A stretch of DNA of 64,000 nucleotides, taken from positions 62,001 to 126,000 of the forward strand of contig JBBHKE010003037.1 in assembly GCA_037447655.1 (NCBI GenBank), in the 5' to 3' direction. Position numbers and translations under genes: made by a program. Source of the DNA: Zygnema cylindricum (taxonomy: Eukaryota; Streptophyta; Zygnematophyceae; Zygnematales; Zygnemataceae). The notes beneath the pieces are model-generated. The model did not search any database and was not told the origin of the DNA. It saw only the letters and a list, made by a program, of their open reading frames with translations. Shown one piece after another: positions 10,002 through 22,859 of this stretch. How positions within the stretch are numbered: the stretch's first letter is position 1; each line of letters opens with the position of its first letter.

Positions 10002-13000
10002 TTAAAGTACTGTTCTGGCACCAAGTAGAGGAATATCTGGAGGGATATAATGGCGTTCATGTTCCCATGCCACCTGCGCCATCATTATAATGGAAGATCG
10101 AGCGTCTCTATCGTCCTTTACTTCCCGGACAAAAGGAATTCTAATCTCCTTTAATTGTTGTGGGGACCTCGTAAGTACTCGAAGATCAAAACCAAGTCTG
10201 TCCACCCAAGTCATACTCGCTTCCTCGATCTGCGAAGCGAAAAAAAAAGGTAAAACATACATTTCCAAGTAAATAAGATCTGCATGGATGATAAGGACTA
10301 TATCAAATATAGATCGTGTATATCACTCCAATTTTCATGACGAACTCTCTCACAAAGACACGGGAGTGAAAGAAACTTATGTCAATTGAAGAGTCATAAA
10401 TCGTCATGAAAATGACTCATATGTTCGTGAAGCTACTATCAGAATAGCATCCATAGGAGCCATTAAGCCCTGGATGTTGTCAGCGAAACTTCCGAATTCT
10501 CTCTATGCCCCATTTGAAACGGGTACACATTATTTGTGTGACCGAGATTAACGAAGGGCAAGACTCAAAGAAAAGACTCACGGAATCTTCCTTTTACATC
10601 AGTACAAAAGACGAGCACACGACTGCCCACAAAAAACATAGAAATCCTCCTACCATCCGTTGTACCTAAGGATTGTAAAAACATAAAAAAAACTTCAACA
10701 AAACAGGGCAATGGTAAACCAGCTAAGTACATGAAAATAAAAGAAAGAAAAAGCTGAAACGAAGGCAAAACATACCTCCTCGTCCACCCCAGCATAAGCA
10801 TAGCAGAATCTTCGAATATCTTCCCAGTGCTCGCGATTCATGTCTTCAACTATCTTTGAGGCGCAATCTCGCAGAGGATCAGCATGAGCATTTGTGTACT
10901 CAGCGTCAAGAACCCAGACTTCCTCCTGTTGATGTTACCAAACATATAAATACACATTAAAAACAAATGCAAACCCTGCAAACGTCTTAAATTTTTAAGT
11001 CTTAAAATTTTATGCTTAACAACATTTTTAGATTTTGAGACTGAATAAAATTCATCATCAATGTAATCTCTTTATCTCTACCACTTAAAACAAAAAGTAG
11101 TTCACTAGTCAATGATCCCAAGCTTATACAACATAGCGAGCTGAAGACAATGCATGAAGAATTGTGTATCCTTGAAACTACAGTTTTTTCAGATGAAAAA
11201 ACTTGGCATTTATACAGATGGAAAAGCTACAATTCCATAGTTATGATACCAAATCATCACCACAGAATCGACCGGCACATGTGGAGAGCTACTTACAGTA
11301 GCATTATACTAGTGTTATTAACACATAAAATTAGTGGTAAAATTTCTTTAACTCTAATAAGACTTTTACAAATTAACCACAACTTCCCTGAACCTGAATA
11401 CAGCACAAATAATAGACCTATTGTACACCACACTTTGTCATTAGCAAATGCAATTGTTTCATACTGAAAATTAGAGCATCCTATTTTACATTAAGTCTAA
11501 TATCTTTTTTTGGTGAACCACATGGTTTTATGAATTACAACCTCTTCAGATTGTTTACTCAGTTGATGCTGTACCATAAACTACCTCACTTTACGGAACG
11601 GTACACAAACAGGTCAGGATTTACCTCTCCCACATCTTGACTGCTTAAAACCTTCTCCACTTCAATCCAACAGAGGGGATGCTGAGCTTCTTCAATAACC
11701 ATGTCTTTTCCATACCGTCGTTGCCATGCTGTTTCAAGTTTCTGTCACATAGAAACCGCAAACTATTAGCCAAATACGGCATCACAGGATAGGAAATTTT
11801 TTGGACATAGAAGTTTCTTGTTGAATAACATTTTTCGTAGCTGGAAGGCCTACAGCCCATAGCTGAATTGTGTTTGGTCACAAGGATAACAATCAGAAAC
11901 AAAGTGTTTTAATAAGAAATGTACTAGCTACAACTATTTGGTAATATAAGAAACAGGAAATAATCTGGTAGAATCAGACTTACAGGCTGCAACACAAAAA
12001 GTCTCCAAACAAGAAGATATAACATACAAGAAGATGGACATAATCAGGTTCATTTCAAACTTTCAAAAACATGCACAGTTGCCTTTGCTGAAGTAGCTTC
12101 ATCTATGTCTAGAGAAAAAAACGTTGTCTCAAAGTCGATTATTTGCTCAGGGAAACCTTCCAATGATCCAGCAGAAACGAGACATCAGAAAACAAGTGCC
12201 AAATCACCAGCGGACGTGGTCTCGAATCTGACATGGTAATTAAGATTTCAAATGACCATTGAACAGAATTATATAGAAGGCCCTTACCAGCTTTCCTAAA
12301 TCATCACTAGGGGTACAAATCCGCCCTTTAACAGTACACTGAGGTTTTTGTTTCCCTGGAAGCTCCAACTGGCACACCATACCCAAAGTATGAGGCTTAA
12401 AAACTTGTGCAAACACTTCTGCAGTGAACAAAGTCATAAGTATAAGAAAGGCAACAGCACATGATAGGCAGGAGAACGTATATCCACCATGCTCATGGTA
12501 ATCTAATAAATTTCGATGTCATAAATGTCAAACACAAGAATGTCAAATGACATGCTGACTACCATACTACTTATGTTTAATCTTATTTGAAAAAATTAGC
12601 CTGAATAAACATAATAATTACAATAATCTCCAAATTAAAGGGAAAAACTTGCCGAGCATATGTCACAGCACTCTAAACGATAAATTTATATATGCATACT
12701 AGCATCAGCCAAAGGAAATTGCACAACTCACGAAAAAAAAAGGGCAGGTACCTTGATAAATGAACTAAAAAAATGAAAATAAACAACAAACAAGCAAACA
12801 AAGCAAACAAGCATAGACAAGTGCACATGTAGACTGCATCGGCCATAGCTCTCTATATGCAGACAACTTAAAAAACAAAAAAAACAAGCCCATTACCTGC
12901 ACATGTAGACTGCATCGGTTATCCCTCTCTAGATGCACCGTGTGCAAAGCTCCAGGGTCGAGTCTCAAAACTGGTTTGCCCTCAGCATCCAAAGCAAACT

Positions 13001-14692
13001 GAACCAAAGTTGCAAGTGGCCAGCCTTCGGCATCGGCAGTTGCAAGAGTGCCCTCGCCACAAACTTCCATCAAAGTTCGTGCAAGTTCAGCTGGAGATGG
13101 ACGCACACGCTGAGGACCTTTACACAAAGAAGGTTGGAAAAAACGAGGAAGTACATAAGGCTTTACACACAGAGAAAAAGAGAAGGCTGAGTCAGACAGC
13201 ATTGCATGTGTTTTAAAAAGCGAAAAAGCAATTCCCAGCTGAGAAAATTCCTGCGTCAGCGAACTCGTCTGAAGCTTGCAGACGCAGGATGACTCATAAC
13301 AAACTTGGTCAGCGGAACAGACAAAGCTGCACTAGTATCTCCCAGACAAACGTTTTCTTTATGCTAAGACATGAATCTTGGTCTTGCCGAATATAAAGCG
13401 AACCTCCATATCTTCTATGACGACCAAGTTGGCAGGCAGAACTGACTAAGTATTTATCAGTCCAATATTCTTAGGTTGACGAGAAAACAATGTAAGTCAT
13501 GTGATATTTCCATCTCAACTCATTCAAAAAGGATCCATCCAGAAGCAATGCTTCTGCAAGCTTGTATAAACTCGAACTACAGAATGTTGCTAAAAGAGAG
13601 CACGAAAATTGATTTATGCAAAAGTGCAACATTCAAATGTAACCATGACACACATCAGATAACTTATGAGATAATGAGCAAAGTATTTCAACAGAAGTCA
13701 AATCAGAAACAAATTCATTGGGGTACTACTGACAAAATTTTGAAACACAATGTTAGCAAATATCAAGCCAATAAACACATTCATAACCAAGTCAGCGTGA
13801 GCATAATAAAAAACACTGAATGAGGTCCAAATGGTTCAAGTCTCAGACAGCACACCTGCGGCCTCAGTTGTATCTACAACCTCGGAATTTAGTGTGGCTA
13901 ATGCCACTCCTGAAGCTGGGCATTTCCGAAATTTAGGTTGTCTTAGTGTCGAAGTCTGCCAAAGAACCAAAAAAAAAAATCAGCAAAATGGAGGGCGGGC
14001 AAAATAAGCTGTACTGATAAACGCGATTGCAAACATGACAAAAATGCCTGTTTTCACATCAGACCGTTTTCAACTTGAATTCACAAAGCCACGATTACAC
14101 TGGGCAGTATAAAGACTACCAACCAAAATCAAATGTACAGCTAGCATGATTTATCAATAAACACCAATAATTCAAACACAAATCAAAAGAAGATTTAATT
14201 CAGCAAACCGTTTGAACTATATCATTTTCTAAATCTCATAGTGTACACATTTAATATTGAAGTGTACACCTTCGTTACTGTGTATTAAAACAATAGATTA
14301 TTGTGAAACCATAATATAGTTGAAAAACCAGTTCGCGTGAAACGACCACATATTTGAAAAAAAATCCACAACAACCTACACATCTAACAGTCCTACATTA
14401 TCACCATTATAACTGCAAAGGTATTAATGGACCCATAGTGATGCATCACTAAAGATGATGAACAGCATCACCTCATCCAAAAAAAACGGAAGGAAGGGTT
14501 CCACACCTCCCTTGACTCCAAGGTCGAAGGAAAGGCGGCAAATCGCTCATCACAGGATATCCTTAAACTCTCCCTGCCAGCCAGCAGCTTCACACAGGCT
14601 CCATGAGACACGTGTTCCCGCAACAGTTCTGTAAAGGATGACCCTGTAGCAACTGCATGTTGAGACACAGCTGCCATTTTGAGAAGCGGCAT
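10002..14692 (-). CDS. GluTRBP: Glutamyl-tRNA reductase-binding protein (GluTRBP/PGR7 family), 7 exons
   Basis: Exons on the minus strand: 14507-14692, 13856-13955, 12897-13117, 12288-12368, 11625-11741, 10776-10925 and 10002-10229. All introns are GT-AG and the phases agree, giving 1083 nt (360 aa plus stop). The family has a split-barrel fold related to pyridoxamine-phosphate oxidases. In chloroplasts it binds glutamyl-tRNA reductase and stabilises the first committed step of tetrapyrrole synthesis. Support in the sequence: 'ARTLMEVCGEGTLATADAEGWPLATLVQFAL' is split-barrel strand 1-2 (about residues 105-135, exon 3); SLHVQ joins LELPGKQKPQCTVKG across the exon 3-4 border; the C-terminal domain has WVDRLGFDLRV and AQVAWEHERHY (exon 7). 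Length is a little above the usual 310-340. The first about 60 residues are poorly conserved and fit a plastid transit peptide. The ATG at 14692 was chosen; 14677 is an in-frame alternative. Confidence 0.9.
12797..12943. repeat. Partial duplication of the exon 3 end inside the next intron
   Basis: About 40 bp around TGCACATGTAGACTGCATCGG occur at 12898-12940 (end of GluTRBP exon 3) and again at about 12820-12862 in the following intron. In the intron copy the position of the donor site reads differently, so it is not an obvious second exon. Confidence 0.7.
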
Positions 14693-15247
14693 CACGTCTG
14701 TCCCTCTCCCCTCCTCTTTCCTTCCTTTTCAAGCCCAGCTCCTTCCTATTCCCCGCACTCCTTTCTTCTGCTACTCCGACCTATCGTTGAACAACCTTTT
14801 CTGGACACAGCCTTCTATTAACACTTCTGTTAGATATCCATTCAAAAGTGGTAATGTATTTAAGATATCTACAGCTGCTGGTACAAATATTGCTAAAGTG
14901 ACATGCTTGCTGGTAATGTGAGCGGAGACTCGATATCTCATACGCCATTGGCCAAATATGGATGAGAGGATTCGAAGTCGCCGCGTGGGGCGAATCTTAG
15001 ATCAAGGTTTCAGACGGTGTACGGTACATTCACCTTGTACCAAAGTCGAGCTGAAGAAATCAGTACATTCCAGATCTAAAGTTTGGTTGTACTCAAAAAG
15101 AAGTACTAATTTTATGAATGTGTTTTAAAAGTACTAATTTCGCGGCTGTGGTTTAACCGAGTTTTGCACTGTGCAGGTAGACCTTTTTGTAAATCCACCA
15201 GGGTTGTGGGAACTCTCCAAAACCTTCGCAGCGACAATTGTAAACTA
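14693..15247. other. Upstream region of GluTRBP
   Basis: No gene is supported. It holds the presumptive promoter and 5' UTR of the minus-strand gene. No clear TATA box could be fixed. Confidence 0.35.
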
Positions 15248-15462
15248 CACAGTGTATCGCTATTAGTGTTAACATTTTTTTCGCCACTTAAAACATCTTT
15301 TCTCCGTACACACTTGTCCTATTTTCAATTTGAGACCGCCAATCGGAAGCTGAGAATCTTACTTTTCAATCGCCACCGTCAGATCCACAATCCGACAAGT
15401 GTGTACGGAGAAAATATGTATTAAGTGGCAAATAAAACATTAACACATAGTGATTCGCGGTG
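15248..15462. mobile_element. TA-inserting foldback MITE, family C-short
   Basis: The ends are CACAGTGTATCGCTATTAG and the complement of CACCGCGAATCACTATG, flanked by TA on both sides (15246-15247, 15463-15464). Long inner inverted repeats (around TTTTCTCCGTACACACTTGTC, arms of about 70 bp) make most of the 215 bp a hairpin. Close relatives: 25450-25678, 47040-49281 and a truncated copy at 62030. Confidence 0.8.
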
Positions 15463-15499
15463 TACACTACACCGCCAATCGCTATTAGCGTTGTGTACG

Positions 15500-16500
15500 C
15501 TAATACCGTCCCGCTTTTTTTTTTTTTTTTTCTCCATTAGCGTAGTTCATTCTATTTTTTTTTTTACTCTATTTAAGGTTAATTTGTTGGTACCGTACAA
15601 ATTTGAAGTACGTCGTCGTATAAATAGTGTGGTGTACGGACAGTGTCAAACCGTACAAAATCGTACATTTGTAAGTAAAAAGGTACAATTCATTGTGTTT
15701 AATTGCCGCGGACGCATGAGAATGTGCGGTCTTAAAAGGTGTTCAATACGGGTCATAAAAAATTACGTTCGCACATGTTTGACCAACAACCGCATGGTCA
15801 ACAGTGTGAACATCAAACATATCCACCTGAGGAAAGTCATGTTTTTCTGTAAATGACCGTAACTGAATGCAATGTTATGCTGGCGTATTACTGTAACTCT
15901 CGTATATAGGGTTTCAACTCCTAATTAGGTTCCTTGTAAGCAGTTATAGTTATTATTAATGCTATTTTATGGTTATGGTTCAATTAGCGTAAAAGTTTAT
16001 GGCATTAAGGTGAAAATGGATCCATTTAGTATAGATGTCATTTGTAATATGGTGTCCATCACAAAATAAAGTAAACGTATATGTTAATACGGGGTCGATG
16101 TGCCAAAAAACCCTAAATTAAAGTTATTATTTGAATTTAATAGAATAAAACAACAATATTTGGCGTTGGTGATATTCGGGGACAGGAAACGCCAAATGCG
16201 GACGATCCATAAAATAATGGATCCGTTCTTGGCCAATCATAACCAGTCGTTTTTTATAGTGATCTGACGCTTTCAGCGTCGTTTTGCCAATATTAAGGGT
16301 TTGTTCACGTGGAAGCAAGCGAAAACTCCGCTGCCTGTTCCACATTTCATACCACTTTCTTCCCTATCGAACTGCCATTTCTTCATCCAGCCACCCTGTC
16401 TCCTCTGTATCTCCCTTATCTATGGTGAAAAGCAGTCTCTCTTCCGGGCTGCGTGTCCCTCTCCCTCGCCATATTCAACGCTTCCTCGTCTCCCCACAGG
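15500..16500. other. Left subterminal non-coding part of the 9.36-kb transposon
   Basis: GTACGG-type motifs are common (TACCGTACAAA, GTGTACGGACAG, AACCGTACAAAA). Short open frames here lack recognised domains. The first about 300 bp match the derivative MITEs. Confidence 0.5.
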
Positions 16501-16504
16501 TTTG

Positions 16505-17670
16505 CTCCACCTTCTCCTCCCCCCCTCCCCCCCCTCCCCCCTCCCCCCCTCCCCCTCTCTCTCCCTATCAATCTGCCTCGCTCTATCTGTGAATCCCTCT
16601 CTCTCCCTAATTATTTTTCCCATTTCTTTTCTCCCACTCCTCTTCTATCTCTCTACCCTTACCTCTCTCTCTCAATCTGCCTCTCCCTCTCTCTCCCTCT
16701 CAATCTTCCTCTCCCTCTCTCTCCCTATCAATCTGCCTCTCTCCCTCTCTCTCCGTATCAATCTGCCTCTCTCCCTCTCTCTCCCTATCAATCTGCCTCT
16801 CCCCCTCTCTCTCTTAATATCCCTCTCCTCCTCTTTACCTCTCAATCTGCCTCTCCCTCTCTCTCTCTCAATCTTCCTCTCCCTCTCTTTCTTATCAATC
16901 TGCCTCTCCCCCTCTCTCTCTCTATCAATCTGCCTCTCCCCCCCTCTCTCTCTCAATCTGCCTCTCCCCCTCTCTCCCTCTCAATCTTCCTCTCCCACTC
17001 TCTCCCTATCAATCTACCTCTCCCCCTCTCTCTCCCTATCAATCTACCTCTCCCCCTCTCTCTCTCTCTCAATCTGCCTCTCCACCTCTCTCTCTCTCAA
17101 TATCCCTCTCCTCCTCTTTACCTCTCAATCTGCCTCTCCCTCCCTCTCTCTCTCAATCTTCCTCTCCCTCTCTCTCCCTATCAATCTGCCTCTCCCCCTC
17201 TCTCTCCCTATCAATCTGCCTCTCCCCCTCTCTCTCCCTATCAATCTGCCTCTCCCCCTCTCTCACTCTCAATCTGCCTCTCCCACTCTCTCCCTCTCAA
17301 TCTTCCTCTCCCTCTCTCTCCCTATCAATCTACCTCTCCCCCTCTCTCTCCCTATCAATCTGCCTCTCCCCCTCTCTCTCTCTCAATCTGCCTCTCCCCC
17401 TCTCTCCCTCTCTATCTTCCTCTCCCTCTCTCTCCCTATCAATCTGCCTCTCCCCCCCTCTCTCTCTCAATCTGCCTCTCCCCCTCTCTCCCTCTCTATC
17501 TTCCTCTCCCTCTCTCTCCCTATCAATCTACCTCTCTCCCTCTCTCTCCCTATCAATCTGCCTCTCCCCCTCTCTCTCTCTCAATCTGCCTCTCCACCTC
17601 TCTCTCTCTCAATATCCCTCTCCTCCTCTTTACCTCTTAATCTGCCTCTCCCTCTCTCTCCCTATCAATA
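16505..17670. repeat. Pyrimidine minisatellite, CTCTCTCCCTATCAATCTGC unit
   Basis: About 1.15 kb of C/T-rich DNA in which CCCTATCAATCTGCCTCTCC and CCCTCTCAATCTTCCTCTCC alternate every 24-36 bp. A block containing AATATCCCTCTCCTCCTCTTTACCTC recurs near 16816, 17098 and 17610, so there is a higher-order unit of about 280-510 bp. Open frames across it are compositional artefacts. Confidence 0.9.
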
Positions 17671-18515
17671 TGTTCTCTCACCCTTGTACATTTTGTGTTT
17701 TAGTGGTTTATTTGTTTGTTTTGCTTCCATTTTTATTATTTTCATTGTGGATGCTAATTTGTTTTGGTTCCTTTTTTTTTGTTTTATTTGCATATGTGAC
17801 GTACACATTATTCATTCTATATATGGAAAAAATTAGCATTACCATTAAAGTATAAAAGAATAAGTTTTGAACGAGAAGGGAAAGTGAGGTAGGAGAAGAA
17901 AGAGGGAGGCGAGGAATGGAAAGAGTAGAGGTGAGAGAGGAGAGTGGGGAAATAAAAAAGCAAAGATTATAAAAGATGGAGGGTAAGAGTAGCATAGATG
18001 TTTGTTGAGTTTGGTTTTTTCTTCACTATTGACAAATTCAACTACAATATGGAGAAATCTAGATAGGAATAATCTTTTAAGTATTTAGGGTGATTGTTCA
18101 TTCGGTATTTTTCCAAGATAGGATTTTGTTTGTTCCGTTTTCAGTTATATCTCTGTACATTTCCATAGCTATGGTTTATATGTACTTTTGGAAATTTTTG
18201 TACAATTATTATGTGCACCGTGAAAGGAATGTAAAAGAAAAGAATTGGTCGTTCTGTTTTTCTTTTTTGTTATCCATATTTTTGTCTTTGTTTTTTATGT
18301 GTATATTTTTTTGGAATTCCACATGATTTTTCTTTGTTTATAAATTGTGTTTGTCACTGTTAAAAGGTTATGATCCGAGGTCATTTTAATATCGAAATTA
18401 ATAAAAATATGGCATTTTAGTGTCGAAAGCAAAAAAAAAAGACAAAATAAAAATGATTTTATTTTTAATAAGCTTATGTATACCTTGTATTTTTAGTAGG
18501 GACAAAGTTGTATCA
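17671..18515. other. A+T-rich internal part of the transposon
   Basis: No gene is supported. The base composition is extremely A+T-rich with homopolymer runs, unlike the coding block that follows. Confidence 0.4.
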
Positions 18516-18660
18516 TTCAGCGACGATATATTTTCGTCGCTGAGTGGTAAAACTTAGTTTACCATCAAATTTACCATTCAGCGACGAGACGTTCTCGTCG
18601 CTGGATTATCATACCGAATTTTTGCAATTAAGCGATGAGACTGTCTCGTCGCTAAAACTG
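18516..18660. repeat. AGCGACGA hairpin cluster 1
   Basis: Three short inverted repeats of the form (A/C)AGCGACGA - 8 to 10 nt - TCGTCGCTG lie in tandem downstream of the transposase stop codon. Similar clusters sit upstream of the transposase and upstream of the second ORF. Confidence 0.8.
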
Positions 18661-19002
18661 TCTTAATGCCAGAATTTACCTAGCAATGTACTGCAATTGT
18701 TGTCAACCGTGGAATACAGCATGTAACCGACGAATCCCCAAACATATTGAAAACATCCCTAACATTCAGTGTCATTGAAGTCTTTTTTCCATACATCATT
18801 TTTAGTAAGAAACTTCAAAATGAAAAACAAATAAGGATACGATTATAATGAATTTATCATGGATACAATTTACCCGACATGCTTTGAGTAACGCTAAGTA
18901 CAATTACCACACTAACCATACAAAACTACTAATCAATAAAAAAAAAAAACAACAACACTACTTCTATAATTTTATGCTAAACATGATTTTTTTCTTCAAA
19001 AA

Positions 19003-20773
19003 CTAGACCACTTCTCTATGAAAGAACTCAAAATCTTCGGTCTCCCATTCAGTGTCACCGTCATCAAGGACTTCATCCTCCCGAGTGTCGGCATCTTGAA
19101 TGCCTCGAACAAAATCTCGTGCCACGATAGAAGGAATTGGCACCTCATCGCCTTCGAAATGGCAACGCCATTTCATGATGATGGTTTGTAAATCTTGGGT
19201 GAGCATTTTCTCCTCCCATTTCTCGTCCTTCAACGACAATCCGCACTGAATCATCGCTTTACGTGCGTAACCCATCCCACGGTTGTCCTTCATTGCGTTG
19301 ACTTCGCGAATTGAATCGCGAGCCAACTTGAGGAAGAAACCCTTCCCGGGCCCGAGTAGTTTTCCCGACCAACCCTTGCCACTCGGATGGGACCACGCAT
19401 GCTTCTCGATCCCGTTCATTTTCCAATCCTCCCATTTCCGCGACCATACCTCCTTAATTTTGGAAATGACGAAGGAGTCGGCGGGTTGCACGAGGTGAGT
19501 CGCGCAAGGAGGGAAGAAGTGGAGTATAGTCCTCTTTGCGAGTAATACTCGACTCAACTCCTCGGAGTTGTTATGACCGCCACAATTGTCGAGGAATATA
19601 ATTTTTTCACGTCCTTCACGGTCTCCTTGGTAAGACCTCGGCTCTTCTATCCATTGCGGGAAAACGGTTTTATCATTCCATCCTTTGGGGCCGGTTCGGT
19701 AGCAAACACCTACACACGGAAAAAATCAAAGATATGGGGAGGGGGTGAGTTACATGAGGGGGAGAGAAAGTGGGAGAGGGAGAGGAGGCCGAGAGGGGAG
19801 AGATACGGAGTGAGGGGGAAAGGGATGAGGAGGAAGCATTAAAAACCAATAGGAAACTGTAAAACATATGTTCGTAGAGAGTAATACGTAAAAATAGAGG
19901 AAAATAAGGAAGATGAACAAAATGTCAATGATTAAAATTGAATGAAACTTACCCGGTATATCGTCGGCAAGGCCCTTTATCGGGTAATTCCGTGCGCGGT
20001 TAGTGAATATTATTGTCGGAGCTTCGATTCGTGCGTTCGCTCCTCCCGTTAGTCGTATCATCAATGTCATGGACTCTCCACCGCCCGCAACGTCAGCGTA
20101 CCTTACGACCTCGTCGCCACGAAAGCCTAACGTTTTCTTGTTGTCCATATTTACATTAAATGGGTTCGTCCATATTTTCCACCAAATCCTCGTTAAAACG
20201 ACCTATTATCCACCCAAAATATAGAAAGAAACAAAAAAAAATAAAACATAAGTATGTATAATTTAAAGGGAAACAAAAAAAAATTGTATGACAAGAAACA
20301 ACAAATGGTAGGAAAATACGAAGCTTACCCGACAGAAATCCCCTCTTCAATACGCCCATGTGATATGCCACGGACCTCTCTATGTATTCCTCCTTCTCCG
20401 GACTTAATTGTAGTTTGCCCTTTTGGGCACGGGCGACAATGCTATGCTTTTCGAAAAAGCGTTGAATCCAACGCCGAGTGATTTTTGGCTTGATCTCTTC
20501 ACCATTGCCGTCGATAAAATCCTCCGAACCCTCCTTCTTCATTTCAGCAATGATATGATTTGCCATTTTTCCCACAATGACGGTGGACATTTTCATGCCC
20601 GCCTTTTGGAATCGGAAAAATTCGTCCACTAAATCCATGTGAACTTTCACCACCCATGTTAACTCTTTCCTACCCCTTCCCGGTAACGCCTTCATTACCA
20701 CCACGCTTCTCTTTCCAAAACCCGAAGAAGATAAGGTGAGTGTAGTTTCCCTTATCCCTTTTAGTACTGCCAC
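19003..20773 (-). pseudogene. DDE transposase (CENP-B/pogo-like, DD36D), one frameshift
   Basis: Minus-strand exons: about 20773-20329, 20202-19953 and 19709-19003, with GT-AG introns. Exon 1 gives a helix-turn-helix type N-terminus ending ITRRWIQRFFEKHSIVAR and SPEKEEYIERSVAYHMGVL. Exon 2 has NMDE (first catalytic Asp) and the TLGFRGDEVV and MIRLTGGANARIEAPTIIFT strands. Exon 3 has FLDNCGGHN (second Asp) and FFPPCATHLVQPADSF (third Asp), with 36 residues between the last two acidic residues. This is the DDE_1 superfamily, which cuts and joins DNA at transposon ends. Just after NMDEP the frame is broken near 20157-20165: two bases appear to be missing before the VNMDN segment. The translation start is unresolved; the open frame has no ATG at its 5' end. 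The gene is otherwise complete, so an active sibling copy may exist. Confidence 0.85.
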
Positions 20774-20855
20774 CCTTTCTACCCACCACCCGCCTTTGGA
20801 GTAAGGAAAGAAAATAAAAATTAGTGACTAAATATATGGAAAAATGAGAACTGAA

Positions 20856-21121
20856 TTAGCGACGACATATTGTCGTCGCCCATTTCAGCGACGAGCTGCT
20901 ATAGTCGCTGAATTAGCAATGACAGATTGTCGTCGCCTTTTTCAGCGACGAGCACCTATCGTCGCTGAAATAGGCGACGATAATGTGTCATCGCTAATTC
21001 AACGACAAACAACTTTCATCACTTTATGAACAATCGGCGTAAAACATAACTCTTTGAGAATCATGTTTTAGCGACGATTGGAATTCGTCGCTGCTTTACG
21101 GACGAGCCTTTGTCGTCGCTA
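20856..21121. repeat. AGCGACGA hairpin cluster 2
   Basis: At least six inverted repeats with arms such as AGCGACGACA/TGTCGTCGC and CAGCGACGAGC/TCGTCGCTG lie between the transposase and the second ORF, in what would be the transposase promoter region. The arms vary slightly while the GCGACGA core is kept. Confidence 0.8.
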
Positions 21122-21403
21122 TATTAAACAAAAACAACAAATTAATAAAAAAAACATTGTGAGTGGGTGGGTTAGCGATGACAAGATAAGAAAAGAAGGA
21201 GAAATGAAAATAATAACAAATAACAAACATACCGATTACCGCAGTTTTTTTTGGGACAACTCCCGAGTGAGCCTCGCCACTTGTTCTTGTTGGGCGGCCA
21301 ATTGATTAGTGAGTGTCTCAATTATTCTTTGCCAATCCTCTTCCGTCGGTGGTAGAGGTGGGGTAATCCAACGTCGAACCCTTGGGATTTTGCATAAACG
21401 GGG

Positions 21404-22667
21404 TCACCGGACTTGAAGATTTCGGGACTTATGTAGAACTGAAGTACGAGCCTCTCGCAAAGCCATAACCTTGGGCGTTTTTCGACAATACTTTAGGACG
21501 GTGTATAATCGGGGGTCCCACGGATGGTGAAGCCGTAATAAGGCGGGAACATTCACTCGAAATCCGCGGTCGTCGTGAACAATCCACGTATGCCGTGGAT
21601 CGGCCGGATCAAATTGCCGTATGTGGGCAAACGTCGAGCCACGGTCCTCACCGTCAATGAAGAGCCACGTCGGATGAGCTGGGAGATCTAGTGGGATGTC
21701 GAGAATTTTCGGACGCAGATTTTCCCTCAGGTTTAGGGGGCGAGGTTCACCGTACCTCCAATGTTCCGGCCATTCAGCAACCGGAATGAAATGCTCGGCC
21801 CGGGCCACAAAACTGTCCATTTCCTCCTCTCCCGTGGGAGGAGGAAAATACCAATCCGAATCCTCAACTCGGTATAGAGCCTGAGGACCCGGATTACCTA
21901 CTACAATGCCTCTCTCCCTATTCGGTGATGGAGGAACCAAGAACACGTCGTCATCATCCGTGTATTCATCCTCTCGTTGTCGTCCCTCGTTGTCCGGACT
22001 TTGCTCGTCCACGGTGGCGGGCTCATCCACATCCTTCCATACCCGAATATCCGTGGGATGTTCTATCTCGGGGGCATGCTTCTCATCCGGCGGTTCCTCC
22101 CCATCCACAATGCTCTCGTCGCTACAAGAAGTTGAGGGGACATAATCCTCGTCACTCCAATGACTAACTTTCTCTTTTCCTAACTTTATTTCCCTCCTCC
22201 TCTCTAACTTATTCCGTGCCTCACTTCCCTCCCCCTCCTCAACCGTCGCCTCCCTTCCTTCCTCACCTAATGCCGCCTCCCCCCCTTCCTCCCCACTCAA
22301 TGTATTCTCTTCCCTCCCCACCTCACCTTCTTCCTCCTCCCTCTCACAAAAAACCCTCTTTTTCTTTTTTAACCTCCTACTCCTCCTCTCTACTCCTCCC
22401 CCCGCCTCACTTCCCTCTCCCTCCTCAACCGTCGCCTCTTTTCCCATTCTTTCCTCACCTACTACCTCCTCCTCCCTACTCACCTCAACAGATGCCTCCT
22501 TTTCCTTCCCTTCTCTCTCTCCTCCTTCCCATCCAATAGCTAACGGGGTTGCCCGCCTCCCGTTGCCTCGCTAACTCTTCCGCGGTTGCCGTGACAAGGG
22601 GAGGATAGCGACGGCTTGTAGCCCTCACGGTACGTGGTCGCCTAAATTGCTTGTTGCTAGCCTCCAT
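21404..22667 (-). pseudogene. Second ORF of the transposon, acidic protein of unknown function
   Basis: It starts at the ATG at 22667 (MEASNKQFRRPRTVR, basic) and passes into a second frame through a purine-rich tract near 22480-22540, then stays open to a stop at 21404. The one-base frame offset lies in GA repeats and may be an indel or a small unseen intron. The middle is Glu/Gly/Arg-rich low complexity followed by a Ser/Asp/Glu-rich acidic stretch. The last about 150 residues look folded: FVARAEHFIPVAEWPEHW, RPKILDIPLDLPAHPTWLFI, FAHIRQFDPADPRHTWIVHD, DPRLYTVLKYCRKTPKVMAL. I do not recognise the family. Its position beside a transposase and between hairpin clusters suggests an accessory transposition protein, which is an inference only. 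Confidence 0.5.
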
Positions 22668-22859
22668 GGCGTAGCTTCAAAGACGCATGTAAAAAATAAC
22701 TGAAGAGGACGCGGCTAAGAAAAAGGGAAAGGAGAAACTAAATAATGATTTCATAAAACCCTACTTTAATACTGTAAAAAAATACGATTTCGTGCGAGTG
22801 GTACTTACCTTATGTATGGTCGTGCACTGAAGTATTTCATCGCCTTACCCATGCGTTCG

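Noticed and set aside
16301-17836. 511-codon Leu/Pro/Ser-rich open frame
   Set aside because: It is the translation of the pyrimidine minisatellite in one of several open frames; no domain and no exon context.
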